Positions 43,533 to 53,329 are shown, counted from the stretch's first letter. The stretch: DNA of 64,000 nt from Acidobacteriaceae bacterium (GCA_903642235.1 CAHJWL010000010.1:62001-126000); one strand, 5' to 3'. Notes: generated from the letters alone by a model not told the origin. Numbers and translations: made by a program.

Positions 43533-44993
43533 TCACTGAACATCGAGAGTGAGATTTGCGCTGGTGGCGGAGCCGGTGGACGGGGTGATGGTGAGAGGGA
43601 TGGTGTAGGTGCCGCGGGGTGTGTTGTGGTCCGTACCGCCGCAGCCGGTAAGGCCGAGCAGAGGGGAGAGGGAGAGGGTGGCGGCGAGGAGCAGGAGGCC
43701 CGGGTGGAGGCGGCGGGCTCGGCGGCGGGCTGCGGCGAGTGTGAACAGGCTGAGAGCGGTGAAGATGCCGGCGGCGAGCCCCCGGGCGGAGAGCGAGGGG
43801 GGCAGGATGCTGGCCGGTACGGCGAGTCCCTTCCCGTCGGTCGCGATGGTGATGGCGAAGTCGGTTGGGGCGGAGAAGGTTCGGGGTGGGGTGGAGCCGG
43901 TGCTGCAGGCCGCGTTGGCTGGGAGCGTGCCGCAGGTGATGGTCACGGAGCCGTTGAAGCCGCCGGCTGGGGTTACGGTAAGGGTGGATGTGGCCGTGCT
44001 GCCGGCGGTGACGGTGACGCTGGCAGGAGAGAGGGCCGCGGTGATGCTGGGGGTGGGAGGTGGTGGAGCGACAAGCGCGGCGGCCGCGACGGCGAGAAGA
44101 TGATGGACGGCGGTGGTGGGGTGGAGATCGTCCCAGAAGAAGAAGCGGTCGGGGTTGACGGTGAGATCGCCCTGGGACTTGCCGGTAACGTTGAGGAGGG
44201 CGTTGGCGGCGGGTGCGGCGATGACGCTTGAGAAGAGGGAGTAGACGTCGAAGGGCTTGAGGTTGAGGGTCTTGCCTGCGTTTGCAGAGGGGAGAGCGGC
44301 AATGCCGGCGGCCAAGCTGGCGTTGAAGGCCTGCGCGCCGGCCGTGACAGTGGGCGCGTTCGCGGTGGTGTTGAAGCGAGGGATGCTACCGAGCGGCGGA
44401 AGATTGGCGATGAGGAGATCGGTTGCGCCTGCGGTGATGAGGCGCTGGATGGCGGTCAGTTCGGCGGCAGCGGCAGCGGTGATGGCATCGGTGGAGGTGG
44501 CGTTGAGGACGTCATTGGCTCCACCCCAGACGACGACGAGAGTGTTTGCAGGCACGGTGGGGTGAGCCGTGAGGTAGTCGGTGACCTGCTGGCCTACGTT
44601 CTCGACGTTGACGGAGACATTTGCGGCGAGATTAAGAGCGCTGGTCCCGGTGCCGGTAAAGGCGAAGCCGTAGGCGTAGTTGGTGCCGCCGTCGAGCGAG
44701 GCCGTGACGGCGGGTTTGGCGGGAAAGGTGGCGGCAAGCTGCTCGATCCACACGCCACTGTAGAGTGTGGCGGCGGGCACGGTATCCGTGCCGTCGGTGA
44801 AGCGGCCGTCGGTGTAGCCGAAGAGCGGCCCTGGAACGCGGGCGCTGAACTGGCTCTGTGTGAGGTGAGCGTCGTTGCCGGTGTCAGAGAGTGAGTCGCC
44901 GAAGACAACGATCGAGGTGTAGGTCTGGCTGCGAACGAAGGGTGCACACACGAACAGGAGAAGAGGCAGAAGGCACGCGGGGCGGGTCGGCAT
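43533..44993 (-). CDS. SGNH/GDSL hydrolase with Ig-like and TM/GC/GTYT C-terminal module
   Basis: The protein has 486 aa. Signal peptide MPTRPACLLPLLLFVCAPFVRSQ. The SGNH lipase/esterase domain carries block I FGDSLSDTGN (Ser), WGGANDV (Asn) and DDLHPT (Asp, His); residues 1-300. It probably releases acyl groups from lipids or polysaccharides outside the cell. Residues about 305-400 are an Ig-like domain with CGTLPANAAC. The end has TM (GLAAGIFTALSLFTLAA), ARRRARR, a second hydrophobic run (LLLLAATLSLSPLLGLTG) finishing in CGG, then TPRGTYTIPLTIT and a beta-rich tail. The same end occurs in the 46119-50498 protein. Confidence 0.9.
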   Translation of the reverse strand: MPTRPACLLPLLLFVCAPFVRSQTYTSIVVFGDSLSDTGNDAHLTQSQFSARVPGPLFGYTDGRFTDGTDTVPAATLYSGVWIEQLAATFPAKPAVTASLDGGTNYAYGFAFTGTGTSALNLAANVSVNVENVGQQVTDYLTAHPTVPANTLVVVWGGANDVLNATSTDAITAAAAAELTAIQRLITAGATDLLIANLPPLGSIPRFNTTANAPTVTAGAQAFNASLAAGIAALPSANAGKTLNLKPFDVYSLFSSVIAAPAANALLNVTGKSQGDLTVNPDRFFFWDDLHPTTAVHHLLAVAAAALVAPPPPTPSITAALSPASVTVTAGSTATSTLTVTPAGGFNGSVTITCGTLPANAACSTGSTPPRTFSAPTDFAITIATDGKGLAVPASILPPSLSARGLAAGIFTALSLFTLAAARRRARRLHPGLLLLAATLSLSPLLGLTGCGGTDHNTPRGTYTIPLTITPSTGSATSANLTLDVQ

Positions 44994-45182
44994 GGGGAGG
45001 ATCTCCTGATGCTGAGCCGGGAAGCGCGGAACGTCTCAGCGAGGAGAGGCTATCACGGCGTGAGAGGGCCTGACGGCTGTGGGAGCGAAAGGCTCTGCAC
45101 AGCTTCAGCTTCGGGGTGCATCTATCGAGGAGAAAGCGCGGCGATGGCCGGGTGTCGGCAGAGATCGCGCGGAGGGATGACG

Positions 45183-45569
45183 ATGAGATGGACGAAAAGA
45201 GTCGTCTGCGCGACGGCGCTGGTGGTGGCGACGGCCGCCGCTCCGGCCATGGCGCAGCGTCGCGATGATCGCGACAGAGGCTACTACAACGGGATGCGGC
45301 AGGGATCGCGCGGCGGCTATAACGATCAGTACGACCATCGGCGGTACGACAGCCGGAACGAGTATGACCGGACGCATGGCGGGATCGGACCGGGACGCGG
45401 AGCACTCATTGGCGGTGCGGGTGGCGCGGCTCTGGGTGCGATCTTCGGCGGTGGAATGAAGGGGGCCTTGATTGGTGGTGGCGCCGGTGCGGGCGTGGGT
45501 GCGATTGCCGGCAAGGTGCACCAGGACAACAAGCGGAACGACTGGCGCGACTACCGGAACGGCCGATAA
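45183..45569 (+). CDS. Exported glycine-zipper protein
   Basis: The protein has 128 aa from the ATG at 45183, 6 bp after GGAGGG; an ATG at 45177 overlaps that site and is less likely. Signal peptide MRWTKRVVCATALVVATAAAPAMAQ. A charged Arg/Asp/Tyr-rich central part (RRYDSRNEYDR) follows. Residues about 80-115 are a glycine zipper (GALIGGAGGAALGAIFGGGMKGALIGG and GAGVGAIAG), a motif that packs in membranes or oligomers. The tail is basic. Function unknown; such proteins often associate with the outer membrane. Confidence 0.8.
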   Translation: MRWTKRVVCATALVVATAAAPAMAQRRDDRDRGYYNGMRQGSRGGYNDQYDHRRYDSRNEYDRTHGGIGPGRGALIGGAGGAALGAIFGGGMKGALIGGGAGAGVGAIAGKVHQDNKRNDWRDYRNGR

Positions 45570-45619
45570 GCGATCGGGATGTTTTCTTCAAACGACGACA
45601 CACAGTGAAAGGACGAAAG

Positions 45620-46042
45620 ATGATGAACTTTGTGAGGCGAATGGCAGTGTCCGGTGCAATGGTGATCACGTTTGGTATGTCGGTACTGGCACAGGGGCAG
45701 ACGGCACCCGTGAGAGATGACGCGGCGGTGACCTTAAAGGGTGCACCCGGGACCGCGCCTCATAGCTGGACGACGGAACAGCTGGTGACGAGCACTGTGC
45801 ACGACGCATGGATGCTGAGTGGGCGTAACGAGGATCAGTTCTTCGAGATGGTGAAGGAGCTGGCCGCGATGAGCGCGCAGAAGCGTGGGCTGATGCTTCC
45901 CGAGACAGACGCGGCGGGCAGGAAGGCGGGCGAGATGATCAAGAAGCAGGCGCGCAAGGATCCGGACCAGCTGCTCTATGCGGTGGTGGATCGATCCGTG
46001 GTGAAGACCGGAACAAAGACGCCGGCAACCACGGCGAAGTAG
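45620..46042 (+). CDS. Exported hypothetical protein
   Basis: The protein has 140 aa; AAGGA precedes the ATG at 45620. Signal peptide MMNFVRRMAVSGAMVITFGMSVLAQG. The mature part contains WMLSGRNEDQFFEMVKELAAMSAQKRGLMLPET and a helical GRKAGEMIKKQARKDPDQLLYAVVDRSV, giving a probable four-helix soluble domain. No family recognised. It lies 50 bp after the glycine-zipper gene and is probably cotranscribed with it. Confidence 0.7.
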   Translation: MMNFVRRMAVSGAMVITFGMSVLAQGQTAPVRDDAAVTLKGAPGTAPHSWTTEQLVTSTVHDAWMLSGRNEDQFFEMVKELAAMSAQKRGLMLPETDAAGRKAGEMIKKQARKDPDQLLYAVVDRSVVKTGTKTPATTAK

Positions 46043-46118
46043 CTGGTTCTCTCTTCGGTTTAGCTAGGGAAGATCAGGCGGACGGCGGGCCTCCTTAAGG
46101 CTGAAGCAAGGTTGCCGG

Positions 46119-49100
46119 TTATGGCGTGACGACGAGATGGAGCGTGGTGGAGTGCTCTACGCCGCTCGACCGTGCGTGGCCGGTGATGATGACGGTGTAC
46201 GTGCCGGGAGCGACGTGGGGTGGGTAGAGGCCGCTGCAGCCCGAGAGAGCAAGGGACGCGGCAGAGAGGAAGAGAAGGGTGAGCAGATTTAGCAGGGCGG
46301 TCGATCTGGAGCGTGGCTGCCCGCGGCGGCGGAGACTGCTGAGCGCGGCGAGCAGAGTGGTGGGAAGGGAGAGTGCAAGGATGGCTGTGAGGGTGCTGGT
46401 CGATCCGGGACTGCCGGGTAAGGGAGTTCCGGGTAGGGGAGCGCCGGATGAGGGAGCGCTACGGGCGTAGTTGAGAAGAGCGTCGGTATCGAGGGTGAGT
46501 GTTCCGGCGGAGGTGGTGGCGGCAGTGAGATCCTGCGTTGCGGGGGAGAAGGCGCAGTGGGCGTCGGCCGGAAGATTGCCGCAGGAGAGATCGATGAGGT
46601 CGGCGAGTGCACCGGTGGTCGTGACGGTGATGTTCGTGGTGGCGTGGTGGGTGGTCGGGATGGTGAGGGTCGGGTCTTTGATGGAGAGGACGAAGTCGCT
46701 GGGAAGAACGGTGACGGTGGTGGTGGCTGAGGAGCCAAGAAGGCTGCTGTTGCCGGAGAAGACGGCGGTCAGGGTGTGGGGGCCGACGGAGCCGGGGGCG
46801 TAGGAGAAGCTTTGTGCGGCCGCGATCGAGGTGGTGCCGAGTGCGGTGCTGCCTTCAAGGAAGGTGATGGTGCCGGTGAGTGCGGCGGCGGGGATGCCGG
46901 GCGCAGTCAGGGCCGCAGTGAGAGTGATGGCGGTGTGCTGGTAGGCGGGGTTGGGGTTTGCAGAGAGGGTGAGGGCGGTTGCGGCGGGGGCGACGGTAAG
47001 CGCGGCGGCGGCGGAGGTACTCCGGTCAGCGAGGGCGCTGCCGTTGAAGGTGGCACTCAGGCTGTAGAGACCGGCGGCGGGGTTGAGAGTCAGGGTGGCG
47101 CTGCCGGCGGCATTTACGGGGACTGTGCCGAGGAGAACGGTGCCGGCAGGGCTCGTCGCAAAGAAACTGGCCGTGACTGGCGTGCAGGCGGGCGTGCAGT
47201 TTGGCGTGAAGACCGGTGCTGCCGTAGTGCTCGCGGTGATGTGTGCCGCAAGGGTGATGGGAGCGAAGGCTATGGAGTGGGCGGGTGCGAGGAGCTGGGT
47301 AGAGGTTGGGTTGAGGAGGATGCTTTCAGAGAGGGTCGGCGAGGTGACCGGGGCGAAGAGGGTGGAGCCCGAGAAGCTGGCGGTCAGGGTATGAGGGCCG
47401 GGAGCGAGCGCAACGGTGGTGAGCATGGCCTGGGCAGTGGTCGAAAGGGGGGCGATGCCGAGGGGAAGGGCGCCGTCAAAGAAGGTGACGGTGCCGGCCA
47501 GCGATGGGGCGGTCGGCAATGAGCCGGTGGGCAGGAGGCTGGCGGTGAGGGTCACGGGCGCGGTTGCGAGGGCGGTAGGGGAGGGCGACGCGATGAGGCT
47601 GAGCCTAGCGGCCAACCCGTTGACCTGGACTGTGACGGCACTCGACGTGCTGCGGGCGGAAGCGAAGTCTGGGGTGTGAAGCGCGGCGGTGATCTGGTGG
47701 GCGCCAAGGGAAAGTGTGCTGACCGCGAGCGCGGCGGTGCCGTTCGCGCCGAGAGGGACGGTGCCGAGCGGTGTGACGCCGTCACTGAAGAGGACGGTGG
47801 CCGGGCCTCCTGGAAGGGGTGCTGCTGAGGTGACGGATGCGGTAAGAGTGACGGTCTGGCCGATGGTGACGGGGTTTGGCGTGGCGGAGATGGTGGTGAG
47901 GATGGGCGGGGCGGCAGTAATGGTCTCTGTAAGAATGCCGCTGCTGGAGAGCGAGGCCGCTGTAGCAGGAACGTAGGTGGCAGTGAGAATGTGGCTGCCT
48001 GCGTTGGAGAGAGTGACGGGAAGCGCGGCGACGCTGACGCCCGAGGCGTTCGGGGCAAGAGGGGCGGTGGCGAGCAGCGTGTTTCCTTCCGAGAGGCTGA
48101 CGGAGCCGGCGGGTGCCGCGGTGCCAGCGGCGGTGCTGGTGTTGGAGACGGTCGCGGTGTAGAGGACGGCGTCCGTCGTGGAGGCGGGGTTCTTCGCGCT
48201 CGACAGGCTGGTGGCTGTCGCGTCGCCGCCGATGAGCACGGTGCGGGTGGTGCTGCCGGAGGCAAAGGCGGGATCGGGCGTGTAGGCGATGGTGATGGTG
48301 TGCAGACCTGCCGAGAGAGTGCTGAGCGAGAGGGAGGCGGCACCGACGGAGAGGGGAACAGTGCCCAGGTCGGTTGCGCCATCCGTGAAGGTGACGGAGC
48401 CGGTGGGGACAGCGGCTGCGGAGGTGACGGTTGCCGCAAGTGTGACGGTCTGGCCGAGGGCAGCCGGACTCGGTGAGATGGAGGCGGAGAGGGTGGTCGG
48501 GGCGGGGGCGGTGATCGAAACGGCAGTGCTGGCGGTGGCGGCGCTGTAGGTCGTTGTGCCGGCGTAGGTGACGGTGTAGATGTGAGTGCCGACCGTGGGT
48601 TTCGGGATGGTGTAGGTGACGAGGCCGCTGGCATCCGGCTGCAGGTTGGACAGGACGGCGCCGGCTTCAGAGAGGGTGAGGGCTCCGGGTGGAACTGGGC
48701 CGGGCTGGGTGGTGCCGCCGGCAGATATTGCGGATCCGAGATGGATGGTGAGGGTGACGGGTTGGTTGAGGACCTGGGTAGTGGGCGAGGCGGCGATGGT
48801 GAGGGTGGTGGTGGCGAGCGGTTGAGCTTCCGTGACGCGGACGTAGACGACCGTACTGGTGGAGGGACCAAAGTTTTCCGGCGGGAAGAAACTGGCCGTG
48901 AAGCTGAAGAGGCCGGGCGTGGTGAGAGGCACCTGAAGCGAGGCGGAGCCCTGATAAGGCAGGCTGACCTGACCGAGGCTGTGCCCATCCTGATAGAAGG
49001 TGATGAGGCCGCCCGGCCGGTTGTTGCCGGAGAAGGGAGAGGAGGAAGAGGTCGAGGCCGTGAGGGTGATCGTACCGGCAGCGGTTTCATACACGCTCGC

Positions 49101-50498
49101 GGTGAGAGCCGTCGCTGTTGAATTGAAGGAGGGGTTGCCGATCTGCTGCTCGTAGGCACCCATATCCACGTTGGCGTAGCCGATGGCGGTTGTGTCGACG
49201 ACACGGGGATTGCCGCTGAAGTCCGTAGTGGAGGCATCTACGCCGAGGGCGATTACTCCGGGGGCGGAATCGGTTCCGGCGTCGATCACCGGCGAAGCGA
49301 ATTGCGGATGAAGATCGGTAGAGCCGGTAAGGTGGGGGTCCACATGGAGGTTGCCATTGCTGGCGAGCGGGCTGGCCAGACCCGGGAAACAGTCCCCGAT
49401 GGCGAGGCTGTTTTGAGCGTTTGTGGTGTTGTAGACGTCATTGTGATCCAGGATGAGCGGCGTGTCATTGAGGCTGGGCGATGCGGAGGCGCAGTTCAGA
49501 ACGGGATGCGGTGTGGTGCCGACCAGGATGTTGTTGATGAACGCCGTGCGGGCGACAGTGCCGTCGAGGAAGATGTCGGAAGAGGAGGGTGCGGCGGGAT
49601 CGGGTGAGGTGAGATTGTTGACGATCGTATTGTTGATGACGAAGGTAGTAGCGGGGTCGACGTTGGGTGGGGCGGACGGGGCAAGAAGAGAGAGGGCGCC
49701 AGCAGCGTTGTCGTAGATGAGGTTCTGGAAGACGACGTTCCGGGTGGCTTGCACAGCAACACCGAATGCATTGTTGCGGATGGTGTTGTTCTGCAGGGTG
49801 AGCGCCTGTCCGAAGGTGACCGCCTGTATGCCTATCCCTGAGCAGCGGGTGCCGTCGCCGAAGATGGTGTTGCCGCTGAGGACGGAAGGAAGGGGAGAGC
49901 CGCCGCTGGCGAGGACGGTGCTGGTGCCTGAGAGATAGATGCCGGTGGAGGGATTCGAGGCGGGTGCGGCACAGCCTGTCCCCAGGGCAGACGCGGTTGA
50001 GAGCGAGCTGTCGGTGAGGATGAGGCTGCCGTTAATGACGCCGAGGTTGATGCCGGTGTTCTTCTGGAAGATGCTGTTGGTGACCCTGGCGGCGGCATTG
50101 GCGATGAGGACGCCCGCCGGGCCTACGCTGATGGAGCCTGCGAAGGAGCCGAGCGGACTGCCGTTCTGGATGGTGAAGCCAGTGACGACGGTCTTGATTC
50201 CGTTTGTGTTCGTGATCTTGAGGACGGGTCCGAGATGACTGCCGTCGAGCGTCGTGGTGGAGGCGCCGGCGGTCGAGATGAGCGTGATCTCTTTGGCGTC
50301 GATCGTGAGGTTTACGAACCAGGTGCCGGGGCCGACCGAGACGGTGTCGCCGGTGCGGGCTGCATTGATGGCGTCCTGGATGGTGCCGTAGTCCTGCGGG
50401 ACGCGGAGGGTCTGCTGGGCGTGCGCGGTGGAGAGAGTGGCGGCTGCGACGGAGCAGAGCAGAAGGATGGAACGGCAGAGGCGGACAAACGTGCTCAT
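46119..50498 (-). CDS. Giant surface protein: right-handed beta-helix, Ig-like repeats, C-terminal TM/GC/GTYT module
   Basis: The protein has 1,459 aa. Signal peptide MSTFVRLCRSILLLCSVAAATLSTAHA. Residues about 28-460 form a pectate-lyase-like beta-helix (TIQDAINAARTGDTVSVGPGTW, then repeated NNTIxxN-type strands). Residues about 465-1330 are Ig-like repeats of about 90-100 residues (TVTLTASVTSAAPLPGG, LGTVPLG, GSHILTATY). Then CGNLPADAHCAFSPAT, hydrophobic segment, RRR, second hydrophobic run ending LSGCSG, and APGTYTVIITG. The last part mirrors the SGNH hydrolase. The likely role is adhesion or carbohydrate binding at the cell surface. The start ATG at 50498 follows a pyrimidine-rich leader without a strong ribosome-binding site. 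Confidence 0.88.
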   Translation of the reverse strand: MSTFVRLCRSILLLCSVAAATLSTAHAQQTLRVPQDYGTIQDAINAARTGDTVSVGPGTWFVNLTIDAKEITLISTAGASTTTLDGSHLGPVLKITNTNGIKTVVTGFTIQNGSPLGSFAGSISVGPAGVLIANAAARVTNSIFQKNTGINLGVINGSLILTDSSLSTASALGTGCAAPASNPSTGIYLSGTSTVLASGGSPLPSVLSGNTIFGDGTRCSGIGIQAVTFGQALTLQNNTIRNNAFGVAVQATRNVVFQNLIYDNAAGALSLLAPSAPPNVDPATTFVINNTIVNNLTSPDPAAPSSSDIFLDGTVARTAFINNILVGTTPHPVLNCASASPSLNDTPLILDHNDVYNTTNAQNSLAIGDCFPGLASPLASNGNLHVDPHLTGSTDLHPQFASPVIDAGTDSAPGVIALGVDASTTDFSGNPRVVDTTAIGYANVDMGAYEQQIGNPSFNSTATALTASVYETAAGTITLTASTSSSSPFSGNNRPGGLITFYQDGHSLGQVSLPYQGSASLQVPLTTPGLFSFTASFFPPENFGPSTSTVVYVRVTEAQPLATTTLTIAASPTTQVLNQPVTLTIHLGSAISAGGTTQPGPVPPGALTLSEAGAVLSNLQPDASGLVTYTIPKPTVGTHIYTVTYAGTTTYSAATASTAVSITAPAPTTLSASISPSPAALGQTVTLAATVTSAAAVPTGSVTFTDGATDLGTVPLSVGAASLSLSTLSAGLHTITIAYTPDPAFASGSTTRTVLIGGDATATSLSSAKNPASTTDAVLYTATVSNTSTAAGTAAPAGSVSLSEGNTLLATAPLAPNASGVSVAALPVTLSNAGSHILTATYVPATAASLSSSGILTETITAAPPILTTISATPNPVTIGQTVTLTASVTSAAPLPGGPATVLFSDGVTPLGTVPLGANGTAALAVSTLSLGAHQITAALHTPDFASARSTSSAVTVQVNGLAARLSLIASPSPTALATAPVTLTASLLPTGSLPTAPSLAGTVTFFDGALPLGIAPLSTTAQAMLTTVALAPGPHTLTASFSGSTLFAPVTSPTLSESILLNPTSTQLLAPAHSIAFAPITLAAHITASTTAAPVFTPNCTPACTPVTASFFATSPAGTVLLGTVPVNAAGSATLTLNPAAGLYSLSATFNGSALADRSTSAAAALTVAPAATALTLSANPNPAYQHTAITLTAALTAPGIPAAALTGTITFLEGSTALGTTSIAAAQSFSYAPGSVGPHTLTAVFSGNSSLLGSSATTTVTVLPSDFVLSIKDPTLTIPTTHHATTNITVTTTGALADLIDLSCGNLPADAHCAFSPATQDLTAATTSAGTLTLDTDALLNYARSAPSSGAPLPGTPLPGSPGSTSTLTAILALSLPTTLLAALSSLRRRGQPRSRSTALLNLLTLLFLSAASLALSGCSGLYPPHVAPGTYTVIITGHARSSGVEHSTTLHLVVTP

Positions 50499-50601
50499 CA
50501 GGGTCCCGGAGTGTGACCTCTGGACGGTAACAGCGGCGCAAACGGTTGGATATGGCACTTTCCGGGTGCTTCGGGCGGGTGAGAGTGATGCTTACGATCT
50601 C

Positions 50602-51543
50602 TTAGCCGGGCGGCAGGATGTGAAAGACGGCGACTTCTTCCTGTGTGGACCCGAGGCGATCTGGCAGGGCATCTTCGGGGTCGAGCAGGAGCGTGGTGCG
50701 GGCGACGGGACGAAGGAAGGGGAAGCTGTGCAGCACATGGGCGGCCGGGGGATTGATATAGATCAGCCAAAGCTCGCGGGGGTGCTGGCGAAGGGAGGTC
50801 CGCAGCCGGCGGAGTACGCGCTTGAGGGCCGGGGCGAGAAAGGGGTTGTAGAGATAGAGAACGAGCGGGGTGAGCGGAAGGTCCGCGGCCGTGGCGTCAG
50901 CGTGGCGGACCTCGAGTGAATGGGTCTGCTGCCAGGGCGCCCGGAACCGGCGGAGGTTCGCCTGGGCAGTCGCGGCGAGTGCGGCGTCAAGCTCGATGCC
51001 GAGGATATGACGGAAGGGGTAGCGGGAGGCGAGCAGAAGCGCGCGGCCTTTGCCGCAGCCGAGATCGACGAAGGTGAAGCGGCTCCAGTCTGGCGGGTCT
51101 CTCTGCTGGGAACCGGCGGGTGTGCCCACAAGAGCGAGCGCGCGATCGAAGATGGATGGCGCGATGCCGTAGTAGGCGGTGTTCCAGAGCGCGGAGCTGA
51201 GGAGGCGGCGCGGCGGCGCCGCGGTTCTTGTCTCTGGCGCGGGCAGAGACTTTGAGTGCGTCCGCGGCAGGGCAGGCGAGGCGTCGCCAAGAGTGGCGCC
51301 GTGCTGGAAGCCGCTGGTATCGACCTCATAGAGCAGATCAAACGGGTGAGTCGCGGGTGGCGCCCGCCGCGGGTAGAGGTCGAAGGGCGTGGCAAGACGG
51401 TCCGTGAAGTCGTCGATCGACGAACCGCGGTGGCGGCTGATCGCGCGCGTGACGAGCAGGCCGAGACCTCTGCGGAGCCCATAACTGGCGAAGAACTGCA
51501 GAGCGAGGCGGAGGGGCTGGCGAGGCGGCAAAGGCTGGGGCAT
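50602..51543 (-). CDS. Class I SAM-dependent methyltransferase
   Basis: The protein has 313 aa from the ATG at 51543; a GTG at 51612, abutting the upstream stop, is an alternative. SAM-binding motif FVDLGCGKGRALLLAS near residue 170, followed by ILGIELDAALAATAQANL (acidic Glu/Asp for SAM ribose). Later LYLYNPFLAPALKRVLRRL and LWLIYINPPAAHVL. The N-terminal 120 residues are unusual (arginine/proline-rich, then FDLLYEVDTSGFQ). Target unknown. Same strand and directly downstream of the YceH-like gene. Confidence 0.85.
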   Translation of the reverse strand: MPQPLPPRQPLRLALQFFASYGLRRGLGLLVTRAISRHRGSSIDDFTDRLATPFDLYPRRAPPATHPFDLLYEVDTSGFQHGATLGDASPALPRTHSKSLPAPETRTAAPPRRLLSSALWNTAYYGIAPSIFDRALALVGTPAGSQQRDPPDWSRFTFVDLGCGKGRALLLASRYPFRHILGIELDAALAATAQANLRRFRAPWQQTHSLEVRHADATAADLPLTPLVLYLYNPFLAPALKRVLRRLRTSLRQHPRELWLIYINPPAAHVLHSFPFLRPVARTTLLLDPEDALPDRLGSTQEEVAVFHILPPG

Positions 51544-51612
51544 GTGATTCAGAAGAGATTGGCGAGGTGAGAGTGAGAGGGGAACGAGCGGTTTGCGCGA
51601 TGTGCCGCACAC

Positions 51613-52404
51613 CTAGCCAACAGGCGCCGCGTCCGCTGTGGAGGTGCCCGGGTACGCCCGAGGAGACGGCTCGGTGACTGCTGCCGGATCGCCTTCCAGA
51701 CGGCGCAGGCGGTCTTCGAGTGAGGCGATGCGGGCCTCAAGCCGGGCGACGTCTGCGACCAGAGCCGCGAGCGGGCTGCCGGCCACATCCACGCCTCCAG
51801 GAGCGGCCGAAGTGCCAGGTTGGTCCGCGGCCTCGGCCGTGTGACTCTGGCCGCTCGCCGGTGCCACTGCCGGAGACTGGCTGCCGAGCAGATGGGCATA
51901 GCGGACCTCGCGCGAGCCGGGTTGGCGCGGGAGAACGGTGACGAGAGGGCCGGTAGTAGTGTCGCCGTCACCGGAGGGAGCGCGGTTCAGGAGACGCTCG
52001 AGCGCGGAGACGACCGAGGAGAGATCATCGAAGGAAAACAGGCGATCGGCGCGGGAGCGCAACTCGCCCGGCGTCTGCGGACCCCGGAGCAGCAGCAGGC
52101 AGAGTAGGGCGGTCTCATCGCGGCGGAGGTTGAGGACGGTGCGGGCGTGGTGCTCGTACTTGGGAACGCGAGCGCCTGCGCTGCCAAGGCCGCCGCGCGC
52201 GGGCGAGGCGAGGCCGCGATCCTCCAAAGCGTGCAGCGCCTGACGGATGTCACTCTCCACAAGATCAAGCACGGGATCACGCGACGATCGCTGGTTGGCG
52301 GCTGCCTGCAGCGCATTCAGCGAGAGCGGGTAGATATCCGGCGTGGTGATCTCTTTTTCGATCAGAGATCCGAGAACGCGGAGTTCGTGGGTGGAGAGCT
52401 GCAT
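51613..52404 (-). CDS. YceH-like (DUF480) protein
   Basis: The protein has 263 aa. Residues 1-180 match the DUF480/YceH family: two winged-helix domains (LSTHELRVLGSLIEKEITTPDIYPLSLNALQAAANQRSSRDP; LRRDETALLCLLLLRGPQTPGELRSRADRLFSFDD) and LPRQPGSREVRYAHLL. A Pro/Ala-rich linker then leads to a short C-terminal coiled coil (ALVADVARLEARIASLEDRLRRLEGD). The molecular function of the family is not established. It starts a minus-strand pair with the methyltransferase. Confidence 0.92.
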   Translation of the reverse strand: MQLSTHELRVLGSLIEKEITTPDIYPLSLNALQAAANQRSSRDPVLDLVESDIRQALHALEDRGLASPARGGLGSAGARVPKYEHHARTVLNLRRDETALLCLLLLRGPQTPGELRSRADRLFSFDDLSSVVSALERLLNRAPSGDGDTTTGPLVTVLPRQPGSREVRYAHLLGSQSPAVAPASGQSHTAEAADQPGTSAAPGGVDVAGSPLAALVADVARLEARIASLEDRLRRLEGDPAAVTEPSPRAYPGTSTADAAPVG

Positions 52405-52606
52405 GGTATTCAGGGTGACACGCCGCGGCGAAGGAGGGCTACATACGCTTGATCAGGAGGGGGGTGGCGAGCGAGGGGCGATACCACAAAAGTTACACGG
52501 GATGGGCCTGCCGCGACGCACGGGTGAATGGAGGTGGGTAAAATTGGAAAAGTGAATGGGATTCGCTGATTTTGATTTGAGTGCGAGCGAACGGCTGGGG
52601 GCAGCG

Positions 52607-53329
52607 ATGCGATTTGTGGGTCTGCGAGAGATACGAAATGTTTTCGCCGGGGCGCTGGTGGGCGCGGGGCTGTTCGCCGGGCTGTCGACGACGGCACGGG
52701 CAAATGGCATGCCGGTTGCGGGTGTGATGGGTGTGCGCGGCATGGTGGCCGCGGCGAACATGGGCCCGCTCGGCAGCAACTTTGGCGCGGCAAACCAGCG
52801 CTACATGTTGCGCCTGCACCATACGCATACCGGCGAGGACATCAGCATTGTCTACCGGATCGGTGATACCTACCTGCCGGAGGCGATTGAGAAGCTGAAC
52901 TACTTCCTGCGGGATCATCGCACGCAGGATATTGCGGACTACGACCCGACAGAGTTTGATCTGCTGCATGCAGTGATGACGCGGCTGCGGCGCCCGGGCG
53001 GCGTGATCGATATTGTCTGCGGATATCGCACACCGGAGTCGAACGAATACCTTCGTACGCGCTCGGATGTGACTGGCGTGGCCGAGCACTCACAGCACAT
53101 GCTGGGCAAGGCAATTGACATCCAGGTTCCGGGTGTTCGCACGCTGGCGCTGCGGAATGCGGCTCTTTCCATCGGTGCGGGCGGGGTCGGCTACTATCCA
53201 ACGAGTCACTTCGTCCATGTGGATGTCGGGCCGGTGCGCGAGTGGCAGTATGGCGGCCGAGCCTACCGGACGCGTCGCGCAAGCTACCACGGCCATGCGC
53301 GGCATCGAGCGGCGCGACGGCGCAGCTAG
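52607..53329 (+). CDS. Exported DUF882/YcbK-type (peptidase M15-like) protein
   Basis: The protein has 240 aa from the ATG at 52607; earlier in-frame starts from 52556 lengthen the N-terminus without a better ribosome-binding site. Signal-like segment VFAGALVGAGLFAGLSTTARA. The DUF882 fold shows LHHTHTGEDISIVYRIGD, LRRPGGVIDIVCGYRTPESNEYLR, the metal-site HSQHMLGKAIDI (His, Asp) and FVHVDVGPVREW (His). M15-like proteins cut peptidoglycan cross-links, so a cell-wall role is likely. The C-terminal tail is Arg/His-rich. Confidence 0.9.
   Translation: MRFVGLREIRNVFAGALVGAGLFAGLSTTARANGMPVAGVMGVRGMVAAANMGPLGSNFGAANQRYMLRLHHTHTGEDISIVYRIGDTYLPEAIEKLNYFLRDHRTQDIADYDPTEFDLLHAVMTRLRRPGGVIDIVCGYRTPESNEYLRTRSDVTGVAEHSQHMLGKAIDIQVPGVRTLALRNAALSIGAGGVGYYPTSHFVHVDVGPVREWQYGGRAYRTRRASYHGHARHRAARRRS

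Noticed and set aside
47552-49237. 561-aa Pro/Ser-rich minus frame
   Set aside because: It lies entirely within the beta-helix/Ig gene in another frame and has only low-complexity composition.
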